A model generated the notes under the pieces. The model ran no database searches. It saw only the letters and a list, made by a program, of their open reading frames with translations, and was not told where the DNA came from. A program made the translations under genes and the position numbers. Positions 1-8,047 of a stretch of DNA of 64,000 nucleotides are shown in pieces; the first letter of the stretch is position 1; each line of letters starts with the position of its first letter. The stretch is from Pelagimonas sp. (GTDB lineage: Bacteria > Pseudomonadota > Alphaproteobacteria > Rhodobacterales > Rhodobacteraceae), in NCBI GenBank assembly GCA_025210345.1, contig JAOARX010000031.1, positions 1-64,000 of the forward strand. The letters run 5' to 3'.

Positions 1-229
1 AGCCCTGGACATACGCCACAGCCTCCCCGACCATAGGGTTCGAGGAGGTGCATTACGGTCTGCACCGACCGCTTCGTGAGGGGTTACGACGCCCCGAGAC
101 TGGCCCTTCTTGCCAGTCCTGACCGTAGCCTAGCCCGGATGCCTGAAAATCGAAAGCGCAAACATCACCTTGCGGGCTTGCCGAAGATGTTGATTCCAGT
201 GCTAAATTTTCGGAGGTGGTGGAGAAGAA
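1..229. other. Structured non-coding left edge, no gene assigned
   Basis: No protein could be recognised here. Reading frames open at the window edge close at positions 77-79 and 120-122 on the plus strand without a recognisable motif. The stretch contains three consecutive perfect inverted repeats: CGGTC/GACCG (56-60 with 67-71), GGGG/CCCC (80-83 with 92-95) and GACTGGC/GCCAGTC (98-104 with 112-118). This spacing looks like a folded RNA or the 3' remains of an unknown gene; the sequence alone does not decide which. Confidence 0.3.
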
Positions 230-305
230 TGGTGCCGCTGATAGGACTCGAACCTACGACCCCATCATTACGAATGACGTGCTCTACCAGCTGAGCTACA
301 GCGGC
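230..305 (-). tRNA. tRNA-Thr (anticodon CGT)
   Basis: The minus strand folds into a complete cloverleaf. The 7-bp acceptor stem GCCGCTG pairs with CAGCGGC; the D stem is GCTC/GAGC; the anticodon stem is CGTCA/TGATG with loop TTCGTAA, giving anticodon CGT, which reads the threonine codon ACG. The T arm is GTAGG-TTCGAGT-CCTAT, and CCA is encoded (230-232 on the plus strand as TGG). All stems are intact, so the gene should be functional. A second copy of its 5' half lies about 100 bp upstream in the same orientation. Confidence 0.95.
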
Positions 306-321
306 ATCCTTCTCTTTCCGC

Positions 322-342
322 GGCCCTACTATGGCCCTACTA
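322..342. repeat. Short tandem direct repeat upstream of tRNA-Thr
   Basis: The 10-base unit GGCCCTACTA occurs at 322-331 and again at 333-342, separated by one base. It sits 17 bp upstream of the tRNA 5' end, between the intact tRNA and the tRNA fragment. It may be a by-product of the rearrangement that left the fragment or part of the promoter region. Confidence 0.6.
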
Positions 343-403
343 GTTACTGCGTGCCTTCTCTAACTCATTGGCATCAAACGTCAATCGCGAGCGGACCCGC
401 TAC

Positions 404-441
404 TTACGAATGACGTGCTCTACCAGCTGAGCTACAGCGGC
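404..441 (-). pseudogene. tRNA-Thr 5'-half fragment (38 nt)
   Basis: These 38 bases are identical to the 5' half of the intact tRNA-Thr(CGT) at 268-305: acceptor 5' strand, D arm, 5' anticodon strand and the whole anticodon loop. Identity stops at the 3' edge of the anticodon loop; no 3' half follows. It is in the same orientation as, and upstream of, the intact gene. Such a break point is a common tyrosine-recombinase crossover site in tRNA genes, so the fragment may be an attachment-site scar; a collapsed tandem tRNA duplication would look the same. Confidence 0.85.
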
Positions 442-468
442 GCCTTGATCCGTCGGGCGGATCTACTG

Positions 469-500
469 GTGGGCGGGCTCATACCACTGAGACCGCCCAC
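469..500 (-). terminator. Long hairpin just after the HemY-like gene
   Basis: GTGGGCGG (469-476) pairs with CCGCCCAC (493-500), with an inner CTCA/TGAG stem. It lies 8 bp past the stop codon of the minus-strand HemY-like gene. No T-tract follows on the minus strand, so intrinsic termination is uncertain; it may instead protect the mRNA 3' end. Confidence 0.45.
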
Positions 501-508
501 GGAAAAGA

Positions 509-2044
509 TTATTTTGCCGCTTCTGAACGATTTTCTTCCGCGTCGATGATTTCTGCTTCTATGATTTCATCGGCAACAGGGGTATCCGTGCCTTCAGTTG
601 GAGTGTCTGGGTTCACGTCCACAACTTCGGGCAGAGAGTCGTCAGATTTGTCCTCGATTGCTCCGACGATCAGCGGCAGCATATCGGCACCTGCAGGCAG
701 GACCACTTCGGCCTGTGGCGGGGTTGTCCAGCTTAGCGTATCAAAGGCCGAACAGTTGGTGCAGATCGGCGCCCATTCCGCATGGATCGTGTTGCACTTG
801 TCGCACACCCACTGCGGGCCGCGTGGTGCGGTCAGGGCTTTGGCCAACCAGCCGCGTACCACTGCGTCCGAAGCCCCTTCGCCCTTTTCGATCGCGGCCA
901 TAACGGCGAGCACGCGTGCGTCTGCATCGGTCTCGGCCAAATCGCCCAGCGACCGACGCGCTTCGGGGAAGTCTTCGGCCGCAAGGTTGAGTTCGGCCTT
1001 CAGCAACTTGGTTTCACGGTGATCGGGCTGAATACGGGTCAGCTGGACGAACCGCTTGAGCCGGGCATCGGGGGTTTCGTCAGGCTCGATCGCGGCAAAG
1101 GCAGCGGCCAGATCCGGATGCGGATGCACTTCCCAGGCCTTTTTGACGATGCGCACGGCATTGCGTTTCTTGCCTTTTTCAATCAGCCCCTTCGCAGCCA
1201 TGGCCGCCGCAGGGATCAGATCGGGGGATGCGCGGTTGGCTTCGATGGCGGCGTCAATGGCCTGGGCGCGCTCGGCGTCATCCACAACATCCGATGCCTG
1301 TGACAGGGCCAGAACCGCATCGCGGCGACGGTAAACATCGCGTGGCAGCGACCCGTGTTTCAGCTTGGCCGACAAGGTCTTGCGTGCGCCCTGCCAATCC
1401 TTCTTTTCCGCCTGAAGCTGCAACAGCGTGTCCTGCACTTCGCCATGTTTCGGCTTGATCGCAAAGGCGCGTTCGGCCAGCTGCAACGCCGTGTCGGTCT
1501 GACCAGCAGCCAGCTTTTGCTTCATCAGACCCCGCACGCCGACAAAGCGGGTGTTTTCGGTTTTCAGCAGCCGTTTATAGACCTCTTCGGCCTTTTTGTC
1601 GTCGCCAACCATCTCTGCCGCCTGGGCGGTAATCAGGTCGGTCAGCTCGGGCTTGCCCAGGTATTTCTGCGCCTTGGTGGCTTTGGCGATGGCCAGACGC
1701 CCTTCGCCAGATGCCAGCGCCATCATGCCCTGCGACATGGCCTCAAAGCCCTTGCGTTCGCGGTTGCGGTCGAAATAGCGCGACAGGGCGGTTTCATCGC
1801 CATTGATGAACTTCAGCAAGGCAATGGTAAGCGCGAACAGTTTGAGGAACAGCCAGACAGCCGCGATCAAAACAACCGATCCGATGAACAGCATCAGCGG
1901 AGTCAGCGTATATTCCACCCCGTTCAGTGTGACGACGGCCTGCGCCAAACCCGAGTCGTGGTTTTCGATTAGGAACCCGAGGCCAAGCGCCAAAGCAGCA
2001 ACCAGTGCGACGAACACGACAATCTTGATTAGTGACCAAAGCAT
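509..2044 (-). CDS. hemY: HemY-like membrane TPR protein with C-terminal zinc ribbon
   Basis: This is a 511-residue inner-membrane protein of the HemY family found beside hemD in proteobacteria (not the Bacillus protoporphyrinogen oxidase of the same name). Two hydrophobic segments (about residues 5-26 and 48-77) anchor it; helical TPR-like repeats fill residues 95-390. Residues 414-431 carry a C-x2-C-x10-C-x2-C zinc ribbon (WVCDKC and ICTNC), followed by an acidic tail. It is the last gene of a minus-strand hemD / Mic60-like / HemY run with a 12-bp gap from the gene before. The molecular role of HemY is not established in general; a link to tetrapyrrole synthesis is inferred from the constant neighbourhood. 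Confidence 0.85.
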   Translation of the reverse strand: MLWSLIKIVVFVALVAALALGLGFLIENHDSGLAQAVVTLNGVEYTLTPLMLFIGSVVLIAAVWLFLKLFALTIALLKFINGDETALSRYFDRNRERKGFEAMSQGMMALASGEGRLAIAKATKAQKYLGKPELTDLITAQAAEMVGDDKKAEEVYKRLLKTENTRFVGVRGLMKQKLAAGQTDTALQLAERAFAIKPKHGEVQDTLLQLQAEKKDWQGARKTLSAKLKHGSLPRDVYRRRDAVLALSQASDVVDDAERAQAIDAAIEANRASPDLIPAAAMAAKGLIEKGKKRNAVRIVKKAWEVHPHPDLAAAFAAIEPDETPDARLKRFVQLTRIQPDHRETKLLKAELNLAAEDFPEARRSLGDLAETDADARVLAVMAAIEKGEGASDAVVRGWLAKALTAPRGPQWVCDKCNTIHAEWAPICTNCSAFDTLSWTTPPQAEVVLPAGADMLPLIVGAIEDKSDDSLPEVVDVNPDTPTEGTDTPVADEIIEAEIIDAEENRSEAAK

Positions 2045-2056
2045 TATTCGTGACCC

Positions 2057-3496
2057 TTATTTGCTATTCAATTCCTGTGCCAAGGCGCTGGCACCTGCCA
2101 GAGCGTCTCGGCGCAGTTCTGCGTTGGCGATCCATCCCTGCATGACGGCTTTGACCGGATCGGGCAGGGCGTTGATTTCGCTGAGCGCGGTTTCAAGATC
2201 GGCGGATTTGACGGCGGCCTCGACGCGGGACAGCACCGCATCGGCGTCGTCACCTTCACGCGGTGTGACCGACCGGGCGCCAAGCGAATCCTGTAGGAAG
2301 GCGCCGAACCCCTTCTTGGGTGCCTCTTCCCCTTCGGGCGCGGGCAGATTGCGTGCTTCTTTCAGGGCAGCCCGTGCGACGGGCGGGAAATCTGCCACAA
2401 GCGTCGTCAAGCCCGGCACGCCGTCAGTGGCGGCGGCTGCTACCGCTTGGGGAACGTCGACGCCATTGCCCATCAGCACCGCCAGCGCACCGTCATAGGG
2501 TTGGCCCGCTTGCAGTTTGGTGGTCAGCTCCGACAGGGCGGCGCGGCTTGCGGCCAGTTCTGCCTTGGCTTCGGCGCTGGCCTCTGTGGCTTGGGCTGCG
2601 GCAAGAATGTCTTTCATGTCTTGCTGCTGCGCGGCCACATCCGCTTTTTGTGCCGTGATGGCATTGCGCAGCTCTTCCAGTTCGCGTTCATAGGCGGCGA
2701 TGGCTTCGGGCGATACGGATTGTGCGAGCGGCTGCTTTTCCAATTCGTTCAGACGGGTTTCCAAACCGGCCAACTGGTCCCCCGCCCCGTCCAAGGCGGC
2801 TTGGAGACCTGCAACCTGATCGGTCAAAGCGGCGAGGGTCGAGGGGAGGCTTTCCAGCGACGCAAGCGTTTGTGCCTGCTGGTCCGCCTGGCCGCGCAGG
2901 GCATCCAGCGTCTGGGCCTGAGAGGTCAGCGTTTCCTGCTGTTGCGTGATGAGCGGATCGGTTGCAGCGGATCCCAGATCAACAAACTGTGCGGCACCAA
3001 AACCCAGACCGGCCGCAATCACGCCGCCCAGTAGGCTGGGGACAAAGCCGCCTTTGCGCGCGGGCTCAGAGCCGCCGGAGGGCATCGGCGCGGGTGGGGT
3101 GCTCGGTTCCAAATCGGGCTTGGTGGTTGCTTCGGTGACGTCTTCGATCACAAGCCCGGCACTGGCCTCTTCTTCGACCAATTCATCAAAGGCATTGCGT
3201 TCCTGTGAAGAGGAGTCATTTTCGGCAGCATCGGCAGCATCGGCAGCATCGGCAGCGGATTCTTCGGTTTCCGCTGTTGCGGCGTCCTGATCGGTTTCCT
3301 TGGCTGCGGGTTCCGGGGATTCCGGTGTCTCGGTCACGGCTTGCTCATCCGCGGCGGCATCAGGCGCGGCGGTATCAGGGGTATCCGTTGCCTCCACTTC
3401 GGTTACGTCCGGGGATGTCGTGTTCAGATCGTTTTCAACCTCTGCGGATTTGGCTTTGCCCGCATGTGTCGGTTTGCGTTTTTTCGAGCGTGCCAC
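2057..3496 (-). CDS. Mitofilin/Mic60-like inner-membrane protein
   Basis: The 479-residue protein has the layout of alphaproteobacterial Mic60 homologues, which are known to lie in heme gene clusters: a basic start, a long acidic Ala/Pro/Glu/Asp-rich disordered region (about 20-145), one glycine-rich transmembrane helix (about 151-172), a long coiled coil (about 185-325) and a conserved helical C-terminal domain (about 330-475). In mitochondria and some alphaproteobacteria Mic60 shapes membranes. Position between hemD and the HemY-like gene supports the call. The name rests on architecture and neighbourhood; C-terminal mitofilin similarity should be confirmed by a profile search. Confidence 0.75.
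   Translation of the reverse strand: MARSKKRKPTHAGKAKSAEVENDLNTTSPDVTEVEATDTPDTAAPDAAADEQAVTETPESPEPAAKETDQDAATAETEESAADAADAADAAENDSSSQERNAFDELVEEEASAGLVIEDVTEATTKPDLEPSTPPAPMPSGGSEPARKGGFVPSLLGGVIAAGLGFGAAQFVDLGSAATDPLITQQQETLTSQAQTLDALRGQADQQAQTLASLESLPSTLAALTDQVAGLQAALDGAGDQLAGLETRLNELEKQPLAQSVSPEAIAAYERELEELRNAITAQKADVAAQQQDMKDILAAAQATEASAEAKAELAASRAALSELTTKLQAGQPYDGALAVLMGNGVDVPQAVAAAATDGVPGLTTLVADFPPVARAALKEARNLPAPEGEEAPKKGFGAFLQDSLGARSVTPREGDDADAVLSRVEAAVKSADLETALSEINALPDPVKAVMQGWIANAELRRDALAGASALAQELNSK
3223..3258. repeat. 9-bp tandem repeat inside the Mic60-like gene
   Basis: The unit CGGCAGCAT occurs three times in a row, followed by the variant CGGCAGCGG. It encodes an Ala-Ala-Asp repeat (residues about 80-92) within the disordered acidic region. 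The unit is a multiple of three, so gains or losses change linker length without a frameshift. Confidence 0.8.
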
Positions 3497-3538
3497 GTCT
3501 TGCCACCCTTTCCTACAATCACCGGACTTGCGCCCGTC

Positions 3539-4264
3539 TTAATCTGTATAGCGTTCCGCGCCTTTGACCAGATCCACCACCAAGGGCAAAAACAAGTCCC
3601 GATCCGGGCGCGGTGCAATTCTCAGTTCTGTTATATGAAGCGCGCGGGCCTGCTTGGCTACTGCTTCACTCAAAGCCGCGACAAGAAGCGGCGCTTTTAC
3701 CGGGTGTTGCGCGAAAATCCGCGCGGTTCGAGGGGAATAAATGGGCGCAATGATCGGATCTGATCCCATCAGCGCCTGCGCCGCTCGATCTGAGAAGGGA
3801 ACTTGGGGTTGATGGTAAAGCACATGAGCGCCTGTTGCGAATCCCTTTTGTCTGAGACGATTGGCAAGATCACCCCGGCTGTGTTCGCCGTGCAAATGCA
3901 CCAAGGGCTGATTGGGCGCGATCGCCGTGATCAACGCAATCAGGTCTTGCGCGTTTCCATCGGCGCATATCAGATCCAACCCCATGGCGTTTGCGGTTTC
4001 CGCGGTGGTCGCACCCACTGCAAACCCCTTGCGCCCCGGCGGGCCACCCAGCGCCTGATAGGCGCGAACGCCATTGGCCGAGGTGAAGACAAGCAACGCG
4101 TCATCCGGGATCGCAGGCAGGGCCGCGACATATTCGATGCCAATCAAGGGCGAGACAATCAGATCGAACCGGGCACCCATCTGACGCAGCGCCTGCGCCG
4201 TGTCCAACGACGCGCGTTCCGGGCGGGTCAACAGCAAGATCGGGTGCGATTTGGCCAAGATCAC
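3539..4264 (-). CDS. hemD: Uroporphyrinogen-III synthase
   Basis: HemD closes and inverts ring D of hydroxymethylbilane to make uroporphyrinogen III, the branch point to heme, siroheme and cobalamin. The 241-residue protein shows the family start [11 protein letters not shown], the central [11 protein letters not shown] motif and the C-terminal [10 protein letters not shown] segment (S/T-x-R-T), and has the usual length. The start chosen is GTG at 4264. It heads the minus-strand cluster with the Mic60-like and HemY-like genes (42-bp gap) and diverges from tsaD across 81 bp. hemC, often adjacent, is not in the window. Confidence 0.88.
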   Translation of the reverse strand: MILAKSHPILLLTRPERASLDTAQALRQMGARFDLIVSPLIGIEYVAALPAIPDDALLVFTSANGVRAYQALGGPPGRKGFAVGATTAETANAMGLDLICADGNAQDLIALITAIAPNQPLVHLHGEHSRGDLANRLRQKGFATGAHVLYHQPQVPFSDRAAQALMGSDPIIAPIYSPRTARIFAQHPVKAPLLVAALSEAVAKQARALHITELRIAPRPDRDLFLPLVVDLVKGAERYTD

Positions 4265-4345
4265 GGCTTTCGGGTTGCGGGGCGCATTGTGGGGCGCGTT
4301 GCCCGGTGGTATCGCTTGGCGACAGGCAACGCAACGGGAACACCT

Positions 4346-5428
4346 ATGACAGACGCGCCCCTAATTCTGGGATTGGAAAGCAGCTGTGATGATACGGCCG
4401 CGGCGCTGTTGCACGGTCGCGAGATCCTGGCATCCACCGTCATGGGGCAAAACGCGCTCCACCGGGACTTTGGTGGCGTCGTCCCCGAGATCGCCGCCCG
4501 CGCCCATGCCGAGCGTCTGGACGTCTGTGTCCAAGAGGTGTTGAACCAGGCCGATGTATCGCTAGCGGATCTGGATGCCATCGCCGTGACATCGGGGCCC
4601 GGTTTGATCGGAGGCGTCTTGTCAGGCGTGATGATGGCCAAGGGGCTATCACTGGCGCTTGGGAAACCGCTTGTCGGGGTGAACCATCTGGCGGGTCATG
4701 CCCTGACCCCGCGGCTGACCGATGATCTGCCCTATCCCTATCTCATACTCTTGGTGTCGGGGGGGCATTGCCAGTTCCTGATCGTGCGTGGCCCACAGGA
4801 TTTCACCCGACTTGGGGGGACAATCGACGACGCACCGGGTGAGGCCTTTGACAAGACGGCGCGTCTGCTGGGGTTGCCGCAACCGGGGGGGCCGTCGGTT
4901 CAGTCCGAGGCAGCGACCGGAGACGAAAGACGCTTTCGCTTTCCCCGACCTTTGCTGGATCGCCCGGGTTGTGACATGTCCTTTTCGGGTTTGAAAACGG
5001 CCCTGATGCGGCAACGCGATGCTCTGATTGCCGAACAGGGGGGGCTGACACCACAGGATCGCTCAGATTTATGCGCCGGATTTCAGGCAGCTGTGCGGGA
5101 TGTCCTGACGGAAAAAACGCGGCGCGCGGTGGCCCTTTATCTCGACGAGAACCCGCAAACCCCCGCCATTGCGATTGCCGGGGGCGTGGCTGCGAACACC
5201 GCGATCCGCGGCGCGCTGACCGCTTTGTGCGCGCAAACGGGTCTGCGCTTTGTCGCGCCGCCATTGGCCTTGTGCACCGATAACGCCGCGATGATCGCCT
5301 ATGCGGGATCCGAGCTTTTCGCGGCCGGTGTGCGCCACGACATGAGCCTGTCGGCCCGCCCGCGTTGGCCGCTGGATCAAAAGGCGGCACCGCTGGTCGG
5401 ATCCGGCAAGAAAGGGGCCAAGGCATGA
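4346..5428 (+). CDS. tsaD: tRNA N6-threonylcarbamoyladenosine transferase TsaD
   Basis: TsaD transfers the threonylcarbamoyl group onto A37 of tRNAs that read ANN codons. The 360-residue protein has the ASKHA/Kae1 features: [13 protein letters not shown] at the start, the metal-binding NHLAGH motif, LVSGGHCQ, and the C-terminal [10 protein letters not shown] and [10 protein letters not shown] segments. The ATG at 4346 is chosen because homologues begin immediately before [10 protein letters not shown]; the frame is open further upstream but that part runs antisense to hemD. The stop overlaps the gpsA start by 4 bp (ATGA). Confidence 0.95.
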   Translation: MTDAPLILGLESSCDDTAAALLHGREILASTVMGQNALHRDFGGVVPEIAARAHAERLDVCVQEVLNQADVSLADLDAIAVTSGPGLIGGVLSGVMMAKGLSLALGKPLVGVNHLAGHALTPRLTDDLPYPYLILLVSGGHCQFLIVRGPQDFTRLGGTIDDAPGEAFDKTARLLGLPQPGGPSVQSEAATGDERRFRFPRPLLDRPGCDMSFSGLKTALMRQRDALIAEQGGLTPQDRSDLCAGFQAAVRDVLTEKTRRAVALYLDENPQTPAIAIAGGVAANTAIRGALTALCAQTGLRFVAPPLALCTDNAAMIAYAGSELFAAGVRHDMSLSARPRWPLDQKAAPLVGSGKKGAKA

Positions 5429-6375
5429 GGGTTGCGGTTCTGGGGGGCGGTGCCTTTGGTTCGGCTTTGGCAGTGGCCCTGGCCCAGACCGGGCCGGTGA
5501 CCCTTTGGGCGCGCAATGTGGATACCTTGCTGGAAACCCGCGAAAGCCCCCGATTGCCAGGCATCCGATTGCCGGACACCGTGGACATCACCGCAGACCT
5601 TGACCAGGGCTGTGCGGCGGATGCGATCTTGTTCTCAACACCGATGCAAAGCCTGCACGGGTTGCTCAAGGGCATACACACGGACCTGACGGGCAAACAT
5701 CTGGTGGCCTGTTGCAAGGGGATCGACCTGAAAGCCCTCGAAGGGCCCGCGACGCTGATGGCGCATTATCGCCCCGAAGCGACCCCGGCGATTTTGACCG
5801 GACCCAGCTTTGCCGCCGATATTGCGCGTGGCCTGCCGACCGCATTGACACTGGCCTGCACGGATCAAGAGGCAGGCGCGCGCCTGCAACATCGCCTGTC
5901 GACGCCAACGCTTCGGCTGTATCGCAGCAAGGACGTGATCGGTGCCGAACTGGGCGGGGCGTTGAAGAACGTGATGGCGATTGCCTGTGGCGCCTGCATG
6001 GGGGCGGGGCTGGGTGACAGTGCGCGCGCGGCCCTTATGACCCGTGGCTTTGCCGAAATGACCCGCCTTGCGGTCAGCATGGGGGCGCACTCCGATACGC
6101 TTGCCGGCCTGTCCGGGCTTGGGGATCTCACGTTGACGTGCACCTCGGATTTGTCGCGGAACTACCGCTTTGGCTATGCGCTGGGGCAGGGGGCGGCGTT
6201 TGACCCAACGGTCACGGTCGAAGGGGCCGCCACCGCCCGCGCCGCCGCCAGAATTGCCCAGGCGCAAAAGCTGCCGATGCCAATCGTCGAAACCGTCGCG
6301 CAAATGGCCAAAGGAGACTTGACCGTCCCGCAGGCCATGAGCGACCTTCTTTCCCGACCTCTAAAGGATGAATGA
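5425..6375 (+). CDS. gpsA: Glycerol-3-phosphate dehydrogenase [NAD(P)+]
   Basis: GpsA reduces dihydroxyacetone phosphate to sn-glycerol 3-phosphate for phospholipid synthesis. The 316-residue protein begins with the NAD-binding motif [14 protein letters not shown] and contains CCKGID, TGPSFA, the catalytic-lysine segment [15 protein letters not shown] and the conserved [14 protein letters not shown] segment. Length is normal. It is translationally coupled to tsaD (4-bp overlap) and runs into the YciI gene 1 bp later. Confidence 0.95.
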   Translation: MRVAVLGGGAFGSALAVALAQTGPVTLWARNVDTLLETRESPRLPGIRLPDTVDITADLDQGCAADAILFSTPMQSLHGLLKGIHTDLTGKHLVACCKGIDLKALEGPATLMAHYRPEATPAILTGPSFAADIARGLPTALTLACTDQEAGARLQHRLSTPTLRLYRSKDVIGAELGGALKNVMAIACGACMGAGLGDSARAALMTRGFAEMTRLAVSMGAHSDTLAGLSGLGDLTLTCTSDLSRNYRFGYALGQGAAFDPTVTVEGAATARAAARIAQAQKLPMPIVETVAQMAKGDLTVPQAMSDLLSRPLKDE

Positions 6376-6376
6376 G

Positions 6377-6649
6377 ATGCTGATTGCCCTTATGGCCCGT
6401 GACAAACCCGGAGCCCTGCAGACCCGTCTGGACAACCGCGACGCCCACCTGGCCTATATCAAGGATACCGGTGTGGTCGCTCAGGCTGGGCCTTTGCTGG
6501 ATGACGCGGGCGAGATGTGCGGCTCACTGGTGATTTTGGACGTCGAAGACATGGCCGCCGCACAAGCCTGGGCCGACAATGATCCCTATGCCGCCGCAGG
6601 GCTGTTCGAAAGCGTCTCTCTGACCGCGTGGAAGCGCGTGATAGGATGA
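6377..6649 (+). CDS. YciI family protein
   Basis: A 90-residue alpha/beta-barrel dimer of the YCII family, whose members are small enzymes or regulators of mostly unknown substrate. The family pattern is visible: MLIALMARDKPGAL, the R-x3-HLAYIK segment and the G-x-L-x-I-x2-V-E-D-x3-A motif around residues 53-70. ATG at 6377 is preferred over the in-frame ATG at 6368 because AAAGGA (6363-6368) then sits 8 bases upstream. The stop overlaps the EVE gene start by 4 bp. The conserved order gpsA-YciI-EVE suggests co-expression, not a shared reaction. Confidence 0.88.
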   Translation: MLIALMARDKPGALQTRLDNRDAHLAYIKDTGVVAQAGPLLDDAGEMCGSLVILDVEDMAAAQAWADNDPYAAAGLFESVSLTAWKRVIG

Positions 6650-7065
6650 GATACTGGCTGTTCAAATCCGAGCCCTCAACGTGGTCCTGGGATCAACAGG
6701 TCGCCAAGGGTGACGCAGGCGAGGAATGGGACGGCGTGCGCAACTATCAGGCGCGCAACTTCATGCGGGAGATGGCCGAGGGGGACCGCGGGTTTTTCTA
6801 TCATTCGCAAAAGGAAAAATCCGTCGTGGGCATTGTCGAAGTCATCAACGAGGCCCACCCCGACAGCACTACCGATGATGCGCGCTGGGACTGCGTGGAC
6901 ATCAAGGCGATCGAACCATTGGCAAATCCGGTCACGCTGGAACAGATCAAGGCCAATCCAGACCTTGCCGATATGGCGCTGGTGCGCAGTTCGCGCCTGT
7001 CGGTGCAGCCGGTGTCGGAACGCGAATGGCAGATCATCCTCTCGATGGCGGGCACCCGGAATTGA
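6646..7065 (+). CDS. EVE domain-containing protein
   Basis: The 139-residue protein is a single EVE (PUA-like) domain: it starts YWLFKSEPSTWSWDQ, then WDGVRNYQARNFMREM and GFFYHS, the hallmark pocket segments, and VVGIVEV. EVE domains bind modified nucleobases in nucleic acids, including 5-methylcytosine relatives; the target of this stand-alone form is unknown. It overlaps the YciI stop by 4 bp and is the last gene of the tsaD operon. Confidence 0.9.
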   Translation: MRYWLFKSEPSTWSWDQQVAKGDAGEEWDGVRNYQARNFMREMAEGDRGFFYHSQKEKSVVGIVEVINEAHPDSTTDDARWDCVDIKAIEPLANPVTLEQIKANPDLADMALVRSSRLSVQPVSEREWQIILSMAGTRN

Positions 7066-7117
7066 CCTTTTGCCATACGCGGGGTTTGATGGTTTTGCGT
7101 GAATGGGAGGTTCAGAA

Positions 7118-7513
7118 ATGGGACTGATAACAGTGATCGCGGCCACGGTCGCCGCATGGATATTGGGGGCAATCTGGTACGGAGCCTTGGCCAAACCGTG
7201 GATGGCCGCCGCCAAAGTGCCCGTCGGCGAAGATGGCAAACCCGAAGGCGGTCAAAGCCCAATGCTGTTCGTGTTCGGTTTCGTGATGCAGCTTTTGGTG
7301 GCCGGGATGATGCGGCATGTTTTTGCCCTGTCAGGGATCGCAAGCCCGGGAATGGGGCTGTTGGCGGGGATTGGCGTTGGGCTGTTCTTCATCACGCCTT
7401 GGATCGCGCTGAACAACGCTTATGCCATGCGCCCGCCCAAGCTGACCTTGATCGATGGGGGCTATGCCACGCTGGCCTGTTCGGTCATGGGGCTTGTGCT
7501 GACCCTGATCTAA
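7118..7513 (+). CDS. DUF1761 family membrane protein
   Basis: A 131-residue protein with four predicted membrane helices (about 3-20, 51-70, 75-96, 112-130) and the DUF1761 signature in its first helix-loop, GAIWYGALAKPWMA. Function is unknown. The start at 7118 follows a GGGAGG ribosome-binding site (7105-7110). It is separated from the EVE gene by 52 bp and followed by a hairpin terminator. Confidence 0.8.
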   Translation: MGLITVIAATVAAWILGAIWYGALAKPWMAAAKVPVGEDGKPEGGQSPMLFVFGFVMQLLVAGMMRHVFALSGIASPGMGLLAGIGVGLFFITPWIALNNAYAMRPPKLTLIDGGYATLACSVMGLVLTLI

Positions 7514-7523
7514 TGTCGGTTGC

Positions 7524-7548
7524 GGGGCGCTTTGATTAGCGCCCCTTT
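7524..7548 (+). terminator. Hairpin between converging DUF1761 and Lrp genes
   Basis: GGGGCGC (7524-7530) pairs with GCGCCCC (7539-7545), loop TTTGATTA, followed by TTT. It sits 10 bp past the plus-strand stop and overlaps the last codons of the converging Lrp-type gene, so it may serve both directions. Confidence 0.6.
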
Positions 7549-7961
7549 CGGGTCGATAGCAACAGATTGGTTTCTGAGCGGGTGATGCCTTCCATCCGCC
7601 GGATTTCGAACAGTGTTGCATCCAGATGTTCCAATGTGTCCGTGCCGATTTCAGCGATCAGATCCCAGCTCCCATTGGTGCTATGGACCGCCATAACCTG
7701 CGGCATCGCGGCCAGACGCGACATAATCCGCTCGGTTCCGCGCCCCTCAATCCCAAGCATCATAAGGCCCCTGACCGCCCGCTGGGCGATGGTGCTTTTG
7801 GTTTGGACGGTAAAGCCAATGATCTCTCCGCTGTCCTTGAGGCGGGTCAATCGCGCGCGCAATGTTGTCCGGGTGACGCCCAGCTGATCCGCCAATTCCG
7901 AAATGGGCGCCCGCGCATCCCGGCTCAGGGCCATGATCAGCTCTCTATCCAGTTCGTCCAT
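7536..7961 (-). CDS. Lrp/AsnC family transcriptional regulator
   Basis: The 141-residue protein has an N-terminal winged helix-turn-helix (about 1-60: LDRELIMALSRDARAPISELADQLGVTRTTLRARL) and a C-terminal RAM effector domain. The start at 7961 is preferred to an upstream in-frame ATG because AAGGA precedes it at proper spacing. It is divergent from arginase and ornithine cyclodeaminase, the arrangement of the Agrobacterium arginine catabolic genes with their Lrp-type activator. I infer that it responds to arginine or ornithine and controls those two genes. Confidence 0.9.
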   Translation of the reverse strand: MDELDRELIMALSRDARAPISELADQLGVTRTTLRARLTRLKDSGEIIGFTVQTKSTIAQRAVRGLMMLGIEGRGTERIMSRLAAMPQVMAVHSTNGSWDLIAEIGTDTLEHLDATLFEIRRMEGITRSETNLLLSTRKGR

Positions 7962-7996
7962 TTTGCATTTCCTTTTTGACCCATTGGTTGCCATTT

Positions 7997-8018
7997 TGAG
8001 CATATTGATAGCTTCTCA
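7997..8018. promoter_or_regulatory. Candidate Lrp-type operator in divergent spacer
   Basis: TGAG (7997-8000) and CTCA (8015-8018) form the ends of an imperfect AT-rich 22-bp dyad in the 86-bp spacer between the Lrp-type gene and arginase. Lrp/AsnC proteins bind degenerate dyads of this kind. The match is weak and is suggested mainly by position. Confidence 0.3.
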
Positions 8019-8047
8019 GGAAAACACAATCCCGGCAAATTGCGGAT

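Noticed and set aside
3223-3258. Regular 9-bp repeats as a possible CRISPR-like array
   Set aside because: The units are directly adjacent, without spacers, and encode an Ala-Ala-Asp run in frame.
3803-4345. Longer N-terminal extension of TsaD
   Set aside because: The extension runs antisense to hemD, and TsaD homologues start at the ATG at 4346.
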